A stretch of 64,000 nucleotides of DNA from Glandiceps talaboti (taxonomy: Eukaryota; Hemichordata; Enteropneusta; Spengelidae), in contig NC_135568.1 in NCBI RefSeq assembly GCF_964340395.1, positions 20,599,081-20,663,080 on the forward strand, written 5' to 3'. The position numbers and the translations under genes were made by a program. Position 1 is the stretch's first letter, and every line of letters starts with the position of its first letter. Below are positions 11,500-23,230 of this stretch, one piece after another. The notes beneath the pieces were generated by a model. The model saw only the letters and a program-made list of their open reading frames with translations. It had not been told where the DNA came from and searched no databases.

Positions 11500-12411
11500 C
11501 AAAAAAAGGTATAGAACCAACTGATGCGAAAGTAAGAGCGATAGTTGGAGCTTGTGAACCAGAGACTGCGACTGAAGTTCAGAGTTTTCTCGGACTTGCG
11601 AACTACAATGCACAATTCATACCCGATTTCGCAACAATAGCTGATCCGCTGAGACAGCTGACCAAGAAAGGGGTACCATTCGTCTTCGGAGAAAAAGAGA
11701 AAACATCATTCAATGAACTGAAACAACGACTTGCGAGTGCCGAAATTCTCGGGTACTTCAATAAAGACACAGAAACACAAGTAATTGCGAGACGCGAGCC
11801 CAGTCGGAGTAGGGACCGTGTTGATACAAAAACAGCGAGGAGAATATAGAATCATCAGTTACGCCAATAAAAGTTTGACTGACTTTGAACGGTGATATTC
11901 GCAAACTGAAAAAGAAGCATTAGGTATCGTATTGGCCTGTGAGCGATTTCACACCTATTTGTACGGAATAGAGTTCACCATATGTACCGATCACAAACCG
12001 TTTGAAGTGATTTACTCTGCGAGGTCTAAACCGAGTGCAAGAATCGAAAGATGGGTTTTGAGACTACAACCCTACAACTTCAAAGTGAAATACATACCAG
12101 GGAAGACAAATATTGCTGACCCGTTGTCGCGACTCATTTCATATGATGGTCAACAATCGTTGAAACGTTCACCAACAAATGACTATGTAAAGTTTGTAGC
12201 TGTAACCGTGACTCCGAAAGCAATGACTACTCGGGAAGTAGAAAGAGAATCAGCTGAAGATGACGAACTAACCGCACTGAGACACTGCATTAACTCAGGT
12301 CGTTGGGAAGACACTTGTTGCAAACCATATTTGATAGCGTCCATTGAATTGTGTGTCATAGGAAAGTTGGTACTATGGGGTACCAGAATCGTCATACCAC
12401 TCGTCGGATAA
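11496..12411 (+). pseudogene. pol: Connection and RNase H region (gypsy pol)
   Basis: From 11496 to about 11780 the frame encodes the RT-RNase H tether (KGIEPTDAKVRAI, EVQSFLGLANYNAQFIPDFA, DPLRQLTKKG). The RNase H part then continues across frame changes: a damaged DASP-type start at about 11787, EKEALGIVLACERFHTYLYG, TDHKPFEVI and YIPGKTNIADPLSRL, which are diagnostic of gypsy RNase H. The segment 12150-12411 is the linker before integrase. Integrase itself is missing after 12411. Confidence 0.85.
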
Positions 12412-12483
12412 GACACTAGTGAAGATACCTAGTAGATTTTGCATGGTCTACTGAGTGGATACTAGTACTGAGTAGATTTTGCG

Positions 12484-12763
12484 GCTAGACAGAAACATTA
12501 CTACGATATGGGAGTACATGGCAGTGAACTTAAACCCGGACAGTTTGTGTGGTTAAGAGTAGAAGCGTTTAAGAGAGGAAAGTCTAAGAAATTGATGTCC
12601 AGACATTGGGATTACTGAGAAATTGGGCAAAGTCATCTACTGAATTCAACGTAGCCATTCTTCAAAATCGAAAGTAGTACACTACGATAGACTGAAATTA
12701 TACATAGGACACGCTGCAATAGATTGGCGCGATCCAGTACCAGCCACGACCCCGAGTGAAAGT
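12484..12763 (+). pseudogene. pol: Integrase C-terminal remnant (gypsy pol)
   Basis: The frame ARQKHYYDMGVHG followed by LKPGQFVWLRVEAFKRG is the usual gypsy integrase C-terminal SH3-like region. A TGA at about 12616 and a frame change separate it from VVHYDRLKLYIGH, the end of that domain. The catalytic DDE core and zinc finger that should precede it are deleted, and about 70 bp of unrelated sequence fills the junction at 12412-12483. Confidence 0.78.
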
Positions 12764-14192
12764 TTGTTGACCTCTCAACCCACACCGATAGCGACGTACA
12801 ACTCAAACGATGAACTGCAGCGAATAAAAGAAAAAGACAGTGTAGTGGAATGTAATAGTGACTCTGATAACCCTGACCTCACAGCGGAAATAAATTTTGA
12901 CAACCAGTCATACGATGAAAACATTAATCCTAGTGAAGATTTTATTGTACCGTCTCCCCCCCCCATAATTTCAGCCCCCAAAGAAAAACACACCACCTGG
13001 ACCGACACTGTCACCGAATAATCTTGCAACAGTCCAGGCGAACTTCTGGCGCTGAATTAGAAAGAGAACTGGGCAGAGCAATTGATGACCCACTAGCAGC
13101 TTTAAAGGAGGCCGATAAATCTAGGAAAAGAAAAATTACTACCCCAATGTCAAGTTCAACACCAGCTAAGAGACCTGTTCCCCCAACGAAAGATGCCACC
13201 CCGACAATGCCTACCCCAGTGAAGTCAATGAAAGATGTCGCCCCGACAATGCTGACCCCAGCGAAGTCAATGAAAGATGCCGCCCTGACAATGCTGACCC
13301 CAGCGAAGTCAACAAAAGATGCCGCCCTGACAATGCTGACCCCAGCGAAGTCAACAAAATATGCCACTCAGACAATGCCGACCCCAGCGAAGTCAGCAAA
13401 AGATGCCACCCAGACAATGCCGACCCCAGCGAAGTCAACAAAAGATGCCGCCCAACAATGCCGACCCCAGCGAAGTCAGCAAAAGATGCCACCCAGACAA
13501 TGCCGACCCCAGCGAAGCCAACAAAAGATGCCACCCAGACAATGCCGACCCCAGCGAAGTCAACAAAAGATGCCACCCAGACAATGCCGACCCCAGCGAA
13601 GTCAACAAAAACTGCCACCCAGACAATGCCGACCCCAGCGAAGTCAACAAAAGATGCCACCCAGACAATGCCGACCCCAGCGAAGTCAACAAAAACTGCC
13701 GCCCAGACAATGCCGACCACAATGAAGTCAATGAAAACTGCCGCCCAGACAATGCCAACCCCAGCGAAGTCAACAAAAGATGCCGCCCAGACAATGCCGA
13801 CCCCAATGAAGTCAATGAAAACTGCCGCCCAGACAATGCCGACCCCAGCGAAGTCAACAAACGATGCCGCCAAGACAATGCTGACCCCAGCGAAGTCAGC
13901 AAAAGATGCCGCCCAGACAATGCTGACCCCAGCGAAGTCAGCAAAAGATGCCGCCCAGACAATGCTGACCCCAGCGAAGTCAGCAAAAGATGCCGCCCAG
14001 ACAATGCTGACCCCAGCGAAGTCAACAAAAGTTGCCACCCAGACAATGCTGACCCCAGCGAAGTCAGCAAAAGATGCCGCCCAGACAATGCCGACCCCAA
14101 TGAAGTCAACGAAAACTGCTGCCCGGACAATGCCGATCCCAGCGAAGTCAACGAAAACTGCTGTCCAGACAAAAAGATCCGCCCATGCATAG
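12764..14192 (+). pseudogene. Repetitive C-terminal tail of gypsy pol
   Basis: It continues in frame from the integrase remnant. The first part is acidic and Pro-rich (SPPPIISAPKEKHTTW), then a frame change at about 13021 leads to a basic segment (EADKSRKRKITT) and a run of about 23 copies of a 14-residue repeat with the pattern DAAQTMPTPAKSTK. A one-base deletion at about 13451 shifts the frame again. The tail is rich in T-P-A-K / T-P-M-K motifs, a basic proline-directed pattern of the kind seen in DNA-binding or chromatin-associated tails. The function is not known. Confidence 0.65.
13190..14172 (+). repeat. 42-bp coding minisatellite, about 23 copies
   Basis: Units of 42 bp with the core ACAATGCTGACCCCAGCGAA encode 14 residues each. 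Variants include GCGAAG/ATGAAG and GATGCC/ACTGCC. Because the period is a multiple of three, several frames on both strands are open. Only the frame that continues the pol tail is likely to have been coding. Confidence 0.93.
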
Positions 14193-14255
14193 GACTAAGA
14201 AGAATCCACAACCCTTAGGAGAGAAAAACTAATTTCCGGACTAAGGAATTTTCGC

Positions 14256-15340
14256 TTTGACTATCAATTTCTGATAATCATAATCATAAACTTGTGATAA
14301 TTACTCTCAAATACGCTTAGACTATCAATTTCTGATAATTATAATCATAAACTTGTGATAATTACTCTCAAATACGCTTAGACTATCAATTTATGATAAT
14401 CATAATCATAAACTTGTGATAATTACTCTCAGATTTGCTTTGACCATCAATTTCTAATAATCATAATCATAAACTTGTGATAATTACTCTCAGATTCGCT
14501 TTGACTATCAATTTATGATAATCATAATCATAAACTTGTGATAATTACTCTCAAATACGCTTAGACTATCAATTTCTGATAATCATAATCATAAACTTGT
14601 GATAATTACTCTCAGATTCGCTTTGACCATCAATTTATGATAATCATAATCATAAACTTGTGATAATTACTCTCAGATACGCTTAGACTATCAATTTATG
14701 ATAATCATAATCATAAACTTGTGATAATTACTCTCAAATACACTTAGACTATCAATTTATGATAATCATAATCATAAACTTGTGATAATTACTCTCAAAT
14801 ACACTTAGACTATCAATTTATGATAATCATAATCATAAACTTGTGATAATTACTCTCAGATTCGCTTTGACTATCAATTTATGATAATCATAATCATAAA
14901 CTTGTGATAATTACTCTCAGATACGCTTAGACTATCAATTTCTGATAATTATAATCATAAACTTGTGATAATTACTCTCAAATACGCTTAGACTATCAAT
15001 TTATGATAATCATAATCATAAACTTGTGATAATTACTCTCAGATTCGCTTAGACTATCAATTTCTGATAATCATAATCGTAAACTTGTGATAATTACTCT
15101 CAGATACGCTTAGACTATCAATTTCTGATAATTATAATCGTAAACTTGTGATAATTACTCTCAGATTCGCTTTGACTATCAATTTATGATAATCATAATC
15201 ATAAACTTGTGATAATTACTCTCAATTACGCTTAGACTATCAATTTCTGATAATCATAATCATAAACTTGTGATAATTACTCTCAAATACGCTTAGACTA
15301 TCAATTTCTGATAATCATAATCATAAACTTGTGATAATAA
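14256..15340. repeat. 61-bp tandem satellite, about 18 copies
   Basis: Units of 61 bp contain TCATAATCATAAACTTGTGA and TAATTACTCTCA, with AAATACGCTTAGAC and AGATTCGCTTTGAC as the two main variants. The array starts about 65 bp after the last gypsy codon and takes the place of the missing 3' LTR. It is AT-rich and non-coding. Confidence 0.95.
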
Positions 15341-15750
15341 GGCAACCATTCATTTCTTTTTGAAGTCCAGTGCAGCAACAAATACTTCATAATTTTTCTG
15401 TTTTTTTTTTCTATTTGTATATTTATTTCCAACTTGCCTGGTCAGTGTTAACACTGTGGCACTAAACAGGTTGTAGCTGTCCAATTCTTTGTCTGGCACC
15501 CCACACTGACAAAAGTGGTACAGGCCAAGTGAAACAATATGAACAGTGGGCCAGTGAAGCCCAGATATTTATTTTACAAAAAATAGCAATAGAGACTATA
15601 GGCTAGAATTTGTGAAGTTTGTTTGCATATAGCTACAAGATAGTAATTGACCTGGTTTATTTTTAGTATCTCTGATTTATTACAGAATTGATTCAACATC
15701 CTTTTACTCAAACTTTAGACAAGGAAAGAACTTGAAACTCACCATTCATC
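15341..15750. other. Spacer between two satellites
   Basis: About 410 bp of unique AT-rich sequence with a T-run at about 15402-15410. No gene was recognised. Confidence 0.6.
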
Positions 15751-18630
15751 AAGTGATTTAATTATCCAACACCAAATATAAAATGATTTAATTATCCAAC
15801 ACCAAATATAAAATGATTTAATTATCCAACACCAAATATAAAATGATTTAATTATCCAACACCAAATATAAAATGATTTAATTATCCAACACCAAATATA
15901 AAATCATTTAATTATCCAATACCAAATATAAAGTGATTTAATTATCCAACACCAAATATAAAATCATTTAATTATTCAATACCAAATATAAAATGATTTA
16001 ATTATCCAATACCAAATATAAAATGATTTAATTATCCAACACCAAATATAAAATCATTTAATTATCCAACACCAAATATAAAATGATTTAATTATCCAAT
16101 ACCAAATATAAAATGATTTAATTATCCAATACCAAATATAAAATGATTTAATTATCCAACACCAAATATAAAATCATTTAATTATCCAACACCAAATATA
16201 AAATGATTTAATTATCCAACACCAAATATAAAATGATTTAATTATCCAACACCAAATATAAAGTGATTTAATTATCCAATACCAAATATAAAATGATTTA
16301 ATTATCCAACACCAAATATAAAATGATTTAATTATCCAACACCAAATATAAAATGATTTAATTATCCAACACCAAATATAAAATGATTTAATTATCCAAC
16401 ACCAAATATAAAATGATTTAATTATCCAACACCAAATATAAAATCATTTAATTATCCAATACCAAATATAAAGTGATTTAATTATCCAACACCAAATATA
16501 AAATGATTTAATTATTCAATACCAAATATAAAATGATTTAATTATCCAATACCAAATATAAAATGATTTAATTATCCAACACCAAATATAAAATCATTTA
16601 ATTATCCAACACCAAATATAAAATGATTTAATTATCCAATACCAAATATAAAATGATTTAATTATCCAATACCAAATATAAAATGATTTAATTATCCAAC
16701 ACCAAATATAAAATCATTTAATTATCCAACACCAAATATAAAATGATTTAATTATCCAACACCAAATATAAAATGATTTAATTATCCAACACCAAATATA
16801 AAGTGATTTAATTATCCAATACCAAATATAAAATGATTTAATTATCCAACACCAAATATAAAATGATTTATTTATCCAACACCAAATATAAAATGATTTA
16901 ATTATCCAACACCAAATATAAAATGATTCAAGTATCCAACACCAAATGTAAAGTGATTTAATTATCCAATACCAAATATAAAATGATTTAATTATCCAAC
17001 ACCAAATATAAAATCATTTAATCATCCAACACCAAATATAAAATGATTTTATTACCCAATACCAAATATAAAATGATTTAATTATCCAATACCAAATATA
17101 AAATCATTTAATTATCCAACACCAAATATAAAATGATTTAATTATCCAACACCAAATATAAAATCATTTAATTATCCGACACCAAATATAAAATCATTTA
17201 ATTATCCAACACCAAATATAAAATGATTTAATTATCCAATACCAAATATAAAATCATTTAATTATCCAACACCAAATATAAAATGATTTAATTATCCAAT
17301 ACCAAATATAAAATGATTTAATTATTCAATATGAAATATAAAGTGATTTAATTATCCAATACCAAATATAAAATGATTTAATTATCCAACACCAAATATA
17401 AAATGATTTAATTATCCAACACCAAATATAAAATGATTTAATTATCCAACACCAAATATAAAATCATTTAATTATCCAACACCAAATATAAAATGATTTA
17501 ATTATCCAACACCAAATATAAAATCATTTAATTATCCAATATGAAATATAAAGTGATTTAATTATCCAACACCAAATATAAAATGATTTAATTATCCAAT
17601 ATGAAATATAAAGTGATTTAATTATCCAACACCAAATTTAAAATGATTTAATTATCCAACACCAAATATAAAATGATTTAATTATCCAACACCAAATATA
17701 AAATGATTTAATTATCCAACACCAAATATAAAATGATTTAATTATCCAATACCAAATATAAAATGATTTAATTATCCAATACCAAATATAAAGTGATTTA
17801 ATTATCCAACACCAAATATAAAATCATTTAATTATCGAACACCAAATATAAAATGATTTAATTATCCAACACCAAATATAAAATCATTTAATTATCCAAC
17901 ACCAAATATAAAATGATTTAATTATCCAATACCAAATATAAAATGATTTAATTATCCAATACCAAATATAAAATGATTTAATTATCCAACACCAAATATA
18001 AAATCATTTAATTATCCAATACCAAATATAAAATGATTTAATTATCCAACACCAAATATAAAATGATTTAATTATCAAACACCAAATATAAAATGATTTA
18101 ATTATCCAATACCAAATATAAAATGATTTAATTATTCAATATGAAATATAAAGTGACTTAATTATCCAACACCAAATATAAAATGATTTAATTATCCAAC
18201 ACCAAATATAAAATGATTTAATTATCCAACACCAAATATAAAATGATTTAATTATCCAACACCAAATATAAAATGATTTAATTATCCAACACCAAATATA
18301 AAATGATTTAATTATCCAACACCAAATATAAAATGATTTAATTATCCAACACCAAATATAAAGTGATTTAATTATCCAACACCAAATATAAAATGATTTA
18401 ATTATCCAACACCAAATATAAAATCATTTAATTATCCAACACCAAATATAAAGTGATTTAATTATCCAACACCAAATATAAAATGATTTAATTATCCAAC
18501 ACCAAATATAAAATGATTTAATTATCCAACACCAAATATAAAATCATTTAATTATCCAACACCAAATATAAAATCATTTAATTATCCAACACCAAATATA
18601 AAGTGATTTAATTATCCAACACCAAATATG
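15751..18630. repeat. 30-bp satellite, 96 units of constant length
   Basis: Exactly 2880 bp of 30-bp units (core TGATTTAATTATCCAACACC then AAATATAAA) with no length change in any unit. Variation is limited to a few sites: GATT/CATT, CCAACA/CCAATA, AAA/AAG, and a rarer ATGAAATATA form. Blocks of units repeat in the same variant order (for example the pattern at 15,900-16,260 recurs at 16,440-16,800), showing multi-unit duplication. All plus-strand frames contain stops. Confidence 0.97.
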
Positions 18631-20430
18631 TAGTAGGGGTGAAACACAGGCCGCACCATTCACTGTATGCACTCATACTCCTACAAGTTTGACTGTCGAC
18701 AATGGATTTATGCCAATCTTTTTGAGAGAGGAATGTTTTAGCATTGTCAAAATATACATGAAGTCTAAGAATTGAGTCTAAAATTTGGCACACAGAAAGC
18801 ACTGGGTACACCAACAATAACTGTGTATGCGTATGACTGGGTACACCATCATATTACATGTACATGCCATATATATGCATGTCTGTATGATGGAAACTAC
18901 TGTAATACCGCATGTGGTATGGCTAACATTTAATTTGGCTGCCACCATGACCGACAAGATAAAACACTAATCAGAGGCAATTTTGGGCTGAAAAAATCTG
19001 CATTTTATGAGAATGATGAAATACTAGTAGTTTGACTGACAGTAATACGTACCTCAGAACAAATGCACGTAATGGCAGTTAATCTTCTTGATCAAGTAGG
19101 TCAGCATTGTCAATATTATTTTGGCTTCAGAAAGTGTAAAAATAAGATTTAACCTCTCTATCCTTCGGGATAGTGATCATATATATTATACAGATCCCAT
19201 GATCAGTATTTCATGATAATTTCAATGTTTGTAAGCAAATGTTATGTATGAAAAGTGATCATAAGGATTTGTAAGGTCAAGGCCCTCGCATTCAATACAC
19301 ACTTATAAACAACGACAGATCGCTTTGTTTGTTGTAGGCTATGACATCAGTCAATCAGTCTCAGTGATTGGTAAATTGATCATAGATGCTTTCAACAGAA
19401 TGTGAACATATTAGATTTGTTGAATTAGCATTTATAAAAGAGAAGGTGAAATTGTATATTGCAAATAAAAACAGATGATGGTTCTTTGGATCCGAAAGTG
19501 AATGTGAATCCCCCAAAAATATTCAGGCTTTACCTGACTTGGTCTGGCCTGGCCTCTACCTGAGCTGTACCTGTGTTTTGTACCAACCATGGTACTACAT
19601 GTCTTAGTCTAGTTCCAATACGACCCATGTTACGATTTACACATCGATGTGTGTCTAGACAAATGTAGTGTAAATCGTATTGGAACTAGACTAAGACATG
19701 TCCTTTCTGATGCACAGACTAAAAACTATCCATGCTCATGATCACAAAGAGGTGAATTGTAAACAGTACCAGATTTAAACTGAATGCCTCCTGTAAGAGA
19801 ATCCCTGATTATGCAAATTACTCATTAAAACTAAAAAAACCTATGTAACAAGCTTTTTTTGGACAAGTACACTTTTTTTAGGTTAATGTATATGCCAAAT
19901 GATATGGAATTTGAAGAGTGCATGATACTGCTTAATTACTGAATATTATTTATTATACAAAGTACACATTAAATGTAAAAGTTGTATCAACAACTGTCAT
20001 AGGACAGATGCGTATTATTATGGTTGCTATATGAACCATATTATATGAAATTTGAAGATTGCATTTTTCAGATACAGCCAAATAAAAAAAGTTGTTTGGT
20101 TCCGGTTACCCGACCCCACCAAGTTTTTCACACCTACCCTAAACTTTTTTTTTACGTATTTGGGAAAAATGATAATAAAATTTCGAAAATTGTGAGGTCT
20201 CCCTTGATATAGTGGGTGCGGAAACTGACATCAATATAAAACTATTCTTCCAATCTGTAATGGCTGTACATCTGATAGGAAGAAATAAAGAACACAGAGA
20301 CCATTTGGAAAACAAAGGAAAACCTGAACTAGACACTCACACATGAAAAAACATATGTAATAAAATAAAATAAATTTAAAAAATCTACCTACCCCACCTA
20401 TTGAAAAATTACCTTAAATTACCTTACTTA
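18631..20430. other. AT-rich non-coding stretch
   Basis: No gene recognised. It holds a perfect inverted repeat at 19597-19701 (separate entry). From about 19800, copies of a diverged repeat with ATGCAAATTA and ACATATG-type segments begin, related to the repeats at 20430-20900. Confidence 0.5.
19597..19701. repeat. Hairpin with 26-bp perfect arms
   Basis: ACATGTCTTAGTCTAGTTCC plus AATACG at 19597-19622 is exactly inverted at 19676-19701. A further 12-bp inverted pair, TACGATTTACAC at 19631-19642 and its complement at 19668-19679, lies inside. The structure suggests a small MITE or a foldback. Confidence 0.9.
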
Positions 20431-20900
20431 AAATCATTAATTATGCAAATTTGTATTAAAACTGTAAGCTATATCAACAAATTTTATAGGACATATCCTA
20501 GTATACACTAATTGATATTGGAATTCAAGTAAGTATTTAAGATATATCCTAATTACCGAAAATTATTAATCATACAAATCATTAACACTGTAAGGTACAT
20601 CAACAAACTTTATAGGACATATGGACTTTTTTTATGTTTAATGTATTTAGTAATTACATTGAAGTTGAAGTATGTATTCTTAAGATATAGCCTAATTACA
20701 GAAAATAATTAAATTACACAAATTATTCACTAAATCTTTAAGCGAAATCAACAACTTTTATAGGACACATGCATTTTGTTATGTTTAATGTATGTACTAA
20801 ATTGTATTGAAATTGAAGTATGCAGTCTTAAGATATAGCCTAATTACCGAAACTCATGAATTATGCAAATTATTCATTAACACTGTAAGGTATATCAACA
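20430..20900. repeat. Degenerate tandem repeat of about 120 bp
   Basis: About four diverged copies share ATTATGCAAATT, ACTGTAAGGTATATCAACAA, TTTATAGGACATATG and AAGATATAGCCTAATTACCG. An inverted fragment of the same repeat lies at about 21050-21100, beyond the hairpin at 20901. Confidence 0.75.
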
Positions 20901-20963
20901 AACACTAATCTAATCGCAAACTGATATCGGCCCTCGATATCAGTTTGCGATTAGACTAGTGTT
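20901..20963. repeat. Near-perfect hairpin, 29-bp arms, 5-nt loop
   Basis: The left arm 20901-20929 (AACACTAATCTAATCGCAAA then CTGATATCG) pairs with 20935-20963 with one mismatch. The loop is GCCCT. It is flanked by repeats in opposite orientation, so it may mark the centre of a larger inverted structure. Confidence 0.93.
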
Positions 20964-21650
20964 GCGCCGGATCGGAGTTTAGATAAAACGGAGGAAAAAA
21001 AGGCGCGAGCGACTGTCGACAGTCTAGTTAGCTAGTGTTTTAGTTTTAATTACTAATTTGCATAATTACTAATTTTCAGTAATTAGGCTTTATCTTAAGA
21101 AAGTAAACTTCTTAACCTGGTACATCCATCAACCATACTTCACAATTCATACTCGCCCATTTTGCCATCGACCAGATCAGTACTGCCCTCTGCCCAAAGT
21201 GGTTTTCGGTTTATGCTGGATTTATTTGACATGTAGTTATCTTTGCCCTTGATATTTGTGTCTTGTATTATTGCTTTAGTATTATTTTTATTTCCATTAA
21301 ACAACTTACTTTCTAACTTATTTGGATGTGTGTCAAACAAATCATACATGTTTGTTGTTTTTGTACTTTTTATGTGATGTGTAATTTGCATAAATAATCT
21401 TTTTAATAATTAGGCAATATCTTTAGAATACAGACGGTAAATTTCAGATATTTTAGTATATGCATTGATGGTAAAGACATGCATGCATGCGTCACTTATC
21501 TTAATGCTTGATGATGTTACTTATATTTTTTTTGACAATTACTAACAATATGTTAACTTTGTAATCTTCAAATTTTATACAGTCTTGTATCATTAATTTT
21601 CCAATTAAGTGGTATAGCTAGAGTTCATTTCAACAATGTATGTAGGCCCT
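20964..21650. other. Non-coding stretch
   Basis: It begins with a short GC-richer segment (GGAGGAAAAAAAGGCGCGAG at about 20989) and an inverted fragment of the 120-bp repeat at about 21050-21100, then AT-rich unique sequence. No gene was recognised. Confidence 0.5.
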
Positions 21651-21654
21651 AAAA

Positions 21655-21692
21655 TAATGATAATAATAATAATAATAATAATTATAATAATA
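21655..21692. repeat. (TAA)n microsatellite
   Basis: An imperfect run of AATAATAATAAT at the left edge of the duplicated segment. Confidence 0.85.
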
Positions 21693-21699
21693 GTACATA

Positions 21700-23230
21700 G
21701 AAATCATAATTTTTATAATAATCGGGTTTATTCGAATATTAATCACCCTACCCGGAGTAGTTTTGTATGCTGAGTTCAAAAAAGGGGGTCATTTTATGAA
21801 CATCTGTTGCCATGGTAACCAAAATCACCATAATATGTTAATCATTTTTCCAAAAATTGACATAAAACATTAAAAAATAAGATAATACAGTGAAAAAATG
21901 TCCTTGTATTAGACATGTATGAGTTAGTGCTACCTGGTGTAACATAAATTGTATAAAATTGGATGGCTGTTTCCATGGAAACATAAGGTAGACGTGAAAA
22001 TTATGTTTTCATTGCATACACATACATCTCACAAATAACATTATAAATCTGATAAATATCTTTTTATTTGCACATTGACCCCACTACCAAGGGTAGTTTG
22101 TCATGCTGAATTCAAAAAAGTGGTCATTTAATGAACATCAGTTGCCATGGTAACCAAAATAACCATATTATGTGATTTTTTGAAAAATTAGACATAAAAC
22201 ACTTTAAAAATTTCAAATTTAGGAAAAAAACATCATTGCTGTTTGAATGTATGGGTTGGTGATATATGTTGTAACAAGGTTTCATGAGTTTTGAAATTAT
22301 CTGTATCAAACCTATGCAATTCTAAAACTCCAAAATCACCAGAATATATTGTAAATACCTAAAATATACCACCAGTCCTTGACAATTCCATTTACGCAGC
22401 TTGGTTCAGTCTTTTATCACAAAATCTTCAAAGTAAGTGTACACACACATTTGAGTACAAGTTGACATGATCTTTGACTCCATACTGTATATTATTGTTT
22501 GTACTTGGATATTATCCAACAAAATATCGTCTGCTTTTAAATTCTCCAACTCAACTGACAACATCATGATGTGCGTATGCGTACGTACATATTTCCGGGT
22601 CCCAGTGACACGTGCCAAATTCAAACGATAAGGACACAATATAGTTGGGATCGATCACAGTATCACTACATCGATTGTTACAGGAATATCAATATTATTA
22701 TCCAGAATTTCTCAGTCGTGAAGCTTGCTGAGAAGTGCAAGATGACGACTGTTATATTTTGCGCGTGCAAATCGACTGACGTCACTAGAATGTATTACAA
22801 TGTAGCTATAGTTATGACGCGAATCACGCATGTCATGTGCACTGCATTTATGTGTGTATGCAACGGTACATGTGTGCCATACACATATAATATACACAAG
22901 CAAGATAGGCAGTGACCAGGTCACTACTTTATTGTTAACATGACTTTGCCGAATGACTAGGAATAATCAGTAATTTACAAGTTGCTAAAATTTACACGAA
23001 GTTGACTTAAAAACAGAAATGGGCATTGCAAATGTTTTGTAATGCATGCGTAGTCCGGATTGTTTGTCTTGCCATTGTTGCGTCTACCTGGAAAATTACA
23101 TACATCTCGGCAAACACACATTCATATGGACAAAGCACAGTGCAGTGCATATGCCACGCTCCCACGTCAAAAATCAAAACCAAAAAAATAAAAAAACAAA
23201 AATTTGCACTGTAAGACATGCCTTAGTAAC
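21700..23230. repeat. Direct duplication, copy 1
   Basis: About 1.5 kb of non-coding sequence closely repeated in the same orientation at about 25195-27040. Shared landmarks include TTGTATGCTGAGTTCAAAAA, GTTGCCATGGTAACCAAAAT, CGTACGTACATATTTCCGGG, GTTGGGATCGATCACAGTAT and TTTGCCGAATGACTAGGAAT. Inside each copy a second, weaker internal repeat of the same theme begins about 350 bp in. Minus-strand frames in both copies look alike but differ mainly at amino-acid-changing sites. Confidence 0.88.

Larger units (their letters stand above)
9251..14192 (+). mobile_element. Decayed Ty3/gypsy LTR retrotransposon
   Basis: In order: putative 5' LTR, primer-binding site, gag with two zinc knuckles, aspartic protease, reverse transcriptase, RNase H, a remnant of the integrase C-terminus, and a repetitive pol tail. 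This is the Ty3/gypsy order. The integrase zinc finger and catalytic core are deleted between about 12411 and 12484, many frameshifts and stops are present, and the 3' LTR is absent. A 61-bp satellite begins where the 3' end should be. The element cannot move by itself. Confidence 0.88.

Noticed and set aside
13211-14211. Minus-strand frames over the gypsy minisatellite (about 258-275 codons)
   Set aside because: They are shadows of the 42-bp repeat. Only the plus frame continues the pol tail from the integrase remnant.
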